From Chryseobacterium angstadtii (GTDB lineage: Bacteria > Bacteroidota > Bacteroidia > Flavobacteriales > Weeksellaceae): a DNA stretch of 64,000 nucleotides. The first letter of the stretch is position 1, and each line of letters opens with the position of its first letter. Positions 61,307 through 64,000 of the stretch are shown here, piece after piece. A model generated the notes under the pieces. The model saw only the letters and a program-made list of their open reading frames with translations. It was not told the origin of the DNA and ran no database searches. Location of the stretch: contig NZ_LFND01000001.1 of assembly GCF_001045465.1 (NCBI RefSeq), positions 1,116,001 to 1,180,000 on the forward strand, given 5' to 3'. Position numbers and translations under genes: made by a program.

Positions 61307-64000
61307 ATGAAGAAATTTTTTATTTCTGTATCACTTTTCTGTATGCTGCATGCAATGGCACAGAAATTTGAAACACAAAAGATGACAGACAGTCAGGGAT
61401 TCACTTACGAAATGGTGAAGAATGATAAATCCGGAGTACGCGTATACACGCTGAAAAACGGACTGAAGGTTTATCTGGCAAAAAATGAGGATGCACCAAG
61501 AATCCAGACTTACATTCCGGTAAGAACAGGATCCAACAACGACCCAAGTGATAATACAGGTCTGGCTCACTATCTGGAGCATATGGTTTTTAAAGGAACC
61601 TCACATCTGGGAACACAGGACTGGGCAAAAGAAAAAGCTATTTTACAGCAGATTTCTGATCTTTACGAACAACATAAAGCAGAAAAAGATCCAGCCAAGA
61701 AAAAAGAACTGTATAAAAAAATTGATGAAGTTTCCCAGGAAGCTTCCAAATATGCTATTGCGAATGAGTACGACAAAGCGATCTCTTCATTGGGAGCAAC
61801 TGGTACCAACGCGCATACATGGCTTGATGAAACGGTTTATAAAAACAACATTCCTTCCAACGAGCTTGAAAAATGGCTTAAAGTAGAAAAAGAACGTTTC
61901 TCTGAACTGGTTTTACGTCTTTTCCATACCGAACTGGAAGCAGTGTATGAGGAGTATAACAGAGCACAGGATAACGACGGACGTCTCGTGAACTATGCGA
62001 TGATGGAAGCACTTTTCCCTAAGCATCCAAACGGGCAGCAAACCACAATCGGGACTTCGGAACACCTGAAAAGCCCTTCTATGGTAGCGATTCATAAATA
62101 TTTCGATACCTACTATGTTCCTAATAATATGGCCGTAGTACTGGTAGGAGATATTGATTATGATAAAACCATCAAATTGGTTGACCAATATTTCGGAGCA
62201 TTTAAGTACAAAGAACTTCCGATGAAAAAAATGGTGTCGGAAACTCCAATGACGCAGATTGTTTCCAGAACTGTAAAAAGTCCGAGTACTCCAAGAATGA
62301 CTTTGGCATGGAGATCCGATTCTAATGGAAGTCAGAATGCAAGATTAGCGGATGTAGTTGCAGAAATTTTAAGTAACAGGGGAGATGCCGGTCTTATAGA
62401 TCTTAACATGAACCAAACACAAAAAGTACTGGGTGCAGGCGCTTACGAATCTGCCTTTAAAACCTATGGTGCTTTTACGATGTCTGTAACTCCAAAAGAA
62501 GGACAGAGCTTTGATGATGCTAAGAAATTATTGTTAGATCAGTTGGATCTTGTAAAAAAAGGTCAGTTTCCGGATTGGATGCTGAAAGCGATCGTTAATG
62601 ATAAGAAAGTACAGCGCATGAAGTCGTGGGAAACTGCGGACGGATTGGCTACTACATTGTACAGTACTTATATCAACGAGCAAACCTGGGAGCAGGAATT
62701 GGATGATATCAATCAGTACGAAAAGATCACGAAAGCAGATGTTGTAAAATTTGCCAATGAATTCTTTAAAGACAACTATGTGGTAGTCTACAAGGAAAAA
62801 GGGGTGAATGATAAATTAGTTCGTGTGGAAAACCCGGGAATTACCCCGATTAAACTGAACAGAGAAGCTCAGTCACCTTTCCTTAAAGATATTATCGGCA
62901 CGAAGGTAGCAGAGATCAAACCGGAATTCGTTGATTATAAAACGGCTATTCAAACGTCTCAGATTAAAGACAAAAAGGTAAGCTTTGTAAAAAACATATA
63001 CAATGAGGTAGCTCAGGTAAGTTATATTTTCCCTTTCGGAACAGATAATGATAAAGAGCTTCCGATTGCAATGACTCTTTTCGAATATCTTGGAACAGAT
63101 AAATATACGCCGGAGCAGCTGAAAGAAGAGTTCTATAAATTAGGAATCTCTTACAGCTTCAGAGCAGGGAATGACCAGACTATGGTAACATTAAGCGGTC
63201 TTGAAGGTAATATGAAGAAGGGAACAGAGCTGATGAATCACTGGTTGACCAATGTAAAGGCAGACAAGGATATCTACGCCAAAACAGTAAAGACTATGCT
63301 TGAAGCAAGAGCTGCTGTTAAAAAAGATAAAAGCAGAATTATGGGAGCTCTTTCCAACTATGCTAAATTTGGGAAAAACTCCAGAATGTCTGATGTAGTG
63401 TCCAAAGAACGTCTTGAGAGCATTGATGCAGCAGAGCTGACGAAGAAAATCAAAGAACTGAGCCAATATCCTTATGAAGTTTTCCTTTACGGGCAGGATC
63501 AGTCCGGATTGGAGAAAGCAGTTAAGCCTTATATTTCCAATGCAAGTCTTCAACCGGCAAAAGCAAAAGAGTATCCTGAACAGGCTACTACAGGAAAAGT
63601 ATACTTCACCAACTACGATATGGTACAAATGGAAATGTCTAAAGTAGCAAAAGGAGGTGAGGTAAATCTGACTAACTTCGGAAAAGCTAATGTTTTCAAC
63701 GGTTATTTCGGATCAGGGCTTTCTTCTATTGTGTTCCAGGAAATCAGAGAAAGTAAGTCACTGGCCTATTCAGCTTATGTATACTATGCGAATGCTTCTG
63801 AAAAAGGACATGCCAACTATATAACGAATTATATTGGTACACAATCTAACAAACTTCCTTCTGCAGTGAATGCAATGAACGATTTGATGGCTTCCCTGCC
63901 ACAGATTCCGGCACAGTTTGACAATTCAAAAGGTTCTGCACTGAAGCAGATTGCCTCCAACAGAATCAACAGAACCAATATTTTCTTCAGCCAGCTGGCT
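61307..64000 (+). CDS. M16-family metallopeptidase (insulinase/pitrilysin), 3' end outside the window
   Basis: ATG at 61307 opens a signal peptide (MKKFFISVSLFCMLHAMA), and the frame stays open to base 64000, giving 898 codons with no stop. The zinc motif HYLEH in LAHYLEHMVFKG gives the inverted HxxEH of M16 enzymes, with a Glu about 75-80 residues further on as a third ligand. A second, inactive-type M16 repeat lies at about 430-660. It should be a periplasmic or outer-membrane-associated zinc peptidase. A full-length Bacteroidota member is typically about 950-980 residues, so roughly 60-80 residues are missing. Confidence 0.93.
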   Translation, partial: MKKFFISVSLFCMLHAMAQKFETQKMTDSQGFTYEMVKNDKSGVRVYTLKNGLKVYLAKNEDAPRIQTYIPVRTGSNNDPSDNTGLAHYLEHMVFKGTSHLGTQDWAKEKAILQQISDLYEQHKAEKDPAKKKELYKKIDEVSQEASKYAIANEYDKAISSLGATGTNAHTWLDETVYKNNIPSNELEKWLKVEKERFSELVLRLFHTELEAVYEEYNRAQDNDGRLVNYAMMEALFPKHPNGQQTTIGTSEHLKSPSMVAIHKYFDTYYVPNNMAVVLVGDIDYDKTIKLVDQYFGAFKYKELPMKKMVSETPMTQIVSRTVKSPSTPRMTLAWRSDSNGSQNARLADVVAEILSNRGDAGLIDLNMNQTQKVLGAGAYESAFKTYGAFTMSVTPKEGQSFDDAKKLLLDQLDLVKKGQFPDWMLKAIVNDKKVQRMKSWETADGLATTLYSTYINEQTWEQELDDINQYEKITKADVVKFANEFFKDNYVVVYKEKGVNDKLVRVENPGITPIKLNREAQSPFLKDIIGTKVAEIKPEFVDYKTAIQTSQIKDKKVSFVKNIYNEVAQVSYIFPFGTDNDKELPIAMTLFEYLGTDKYTPEQLKEEFYKLGISYSFRAGNDQTMVTLSGLEGNMKKGTELMNHWLTNVKADKDIYAKTVKTMLEARAAVKKDKSRIMGALSNYAKFGKNSRMSDVVSKERLESIDAAELTKKIKELSQYPYEVFLYGQDQSGLEKAVKPYISNASLQPAKAKEYPEQATTGKVYFTNYDMVQMEMSKVAKGGEVNLTNFGKANVFNGYFGSGLSSIVFQEIRESKSLAYSAYVYYANASEKGHANYITNYIGTQSNKLPSAVNAMNDLMASLPQIPAQFDNSKGSALKQIASNRINRTNIFFSQLA

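Noticed and set aside
63191..63628. A 145-codon minus-strand ORF within the M16 peptidase
   Set aside because: The plus-strand M16 frame is open and conserved across the region; the antisense ORF shows no signal or motif that counts.

Overview
The window looks like a chromosome segment of a Chryseobacterium-like member of the Flavobacteriia (Bacteroidota). The signs are low GC, several promoters of the Bacteroidota -33/-7 type (TTG ... TAnnTTTG), proteins with type IX secretion C-terminal sorting domains ending in short Lys-rich tails, a type-2-like IleRS, and a large flexirubin (aryl-polyene pigment) biosynthesis locus. It contains no rRNA, tRNA, CRISPR array, prophage or complete insertion sequence that I can recognise.

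Region by region. 1-10 kb holds housekeeping and envelope genes: an HU-CCDC81-like membrane protein, a hotdog thioesterase, a 2-hydroxyacid dehydrogenase, a repetitive DUF285 surface protein with a sorting domain, a serine hydrolase lipoprotein, an Ig-like lipoprotein, a haem-binding protein, a Nudix hydrolase, xerD and a dCMP deaminase. 10-17 kb holds an enoyl-CoA hydratase, a katA/oxyR divergent pair, metK behind a SAM-II-type riboswitch, an ECF sigma factor with a 44-codon micro-ORF, and a YjjG-type phosphatase. 17.5-20.5 kb holds a PepSY-like secreted protein followed by a two-component system. 20.5-27.3 kb is a minus-strand block: trpS, a SanA/YdcF-like protein, lspA, three small proteins including a DksA-like one, and a large ileS whose HIGH signature reads GIHH. 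27.3-28 kb is a repeat-rich gap, followed by an M23 peptidase.

29.8-60.9 kb is dominated by the flexirubin locus. Its left arm runs rightward: tyrosine ammonia-lyase, ketoreductase, ketosynthase, ACP, LpxL-like acyltransferase, CrtI-like FAD oxidoreductase, C45-family lipoprotein and a DUF1648 protein. An AMP-forming aryl-acid ligase and a divergent flavin-dependent halogenase-like gene precede it. Its right arm runs leftward from about 60.9 to 47.9 kb: a regulator-like protein, a BtrH-like protein, an ABC exporter, a 4HBT thioesterase, a ketosynthase, a half-length ketosynthase-like protein, ACP, a ketosynthase with a chain-length-factor-like partner, a polysaccharide deacetylase, LolA, a lipoprotein, a beta-barrel, an ApeI-like dehydratase and a GT2-DUF2062 fusion. 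The two arms converge on a tandem pair of secreted M36 metallopeptidases. The expected logic is: tyrosine is deaminated to 4-coumarate, activated, elongated on ACPs by the KS/CLF, KR and DH enzymes to an aryl polyene, tailored, and moved to the outer membrane by the LolA, ABC and acyltransferase proteins. The dialkylresorcinol genes darA and darB are not in the window. The window ends inside an M16 peptidase gene.

The most noteworthy points are the swapped GXHH signature in IleRS, the pseudoknotted SAM-II-type element before metK, a family of inverted repeats found only in gaps next to ACP/KS genes of both pigment arms, the half ketosynthase, the two acyl-transfer-type Cys enzymes in the pigment locus, and the halogenase-like gene beside the tyrosine ammonia-lyase.
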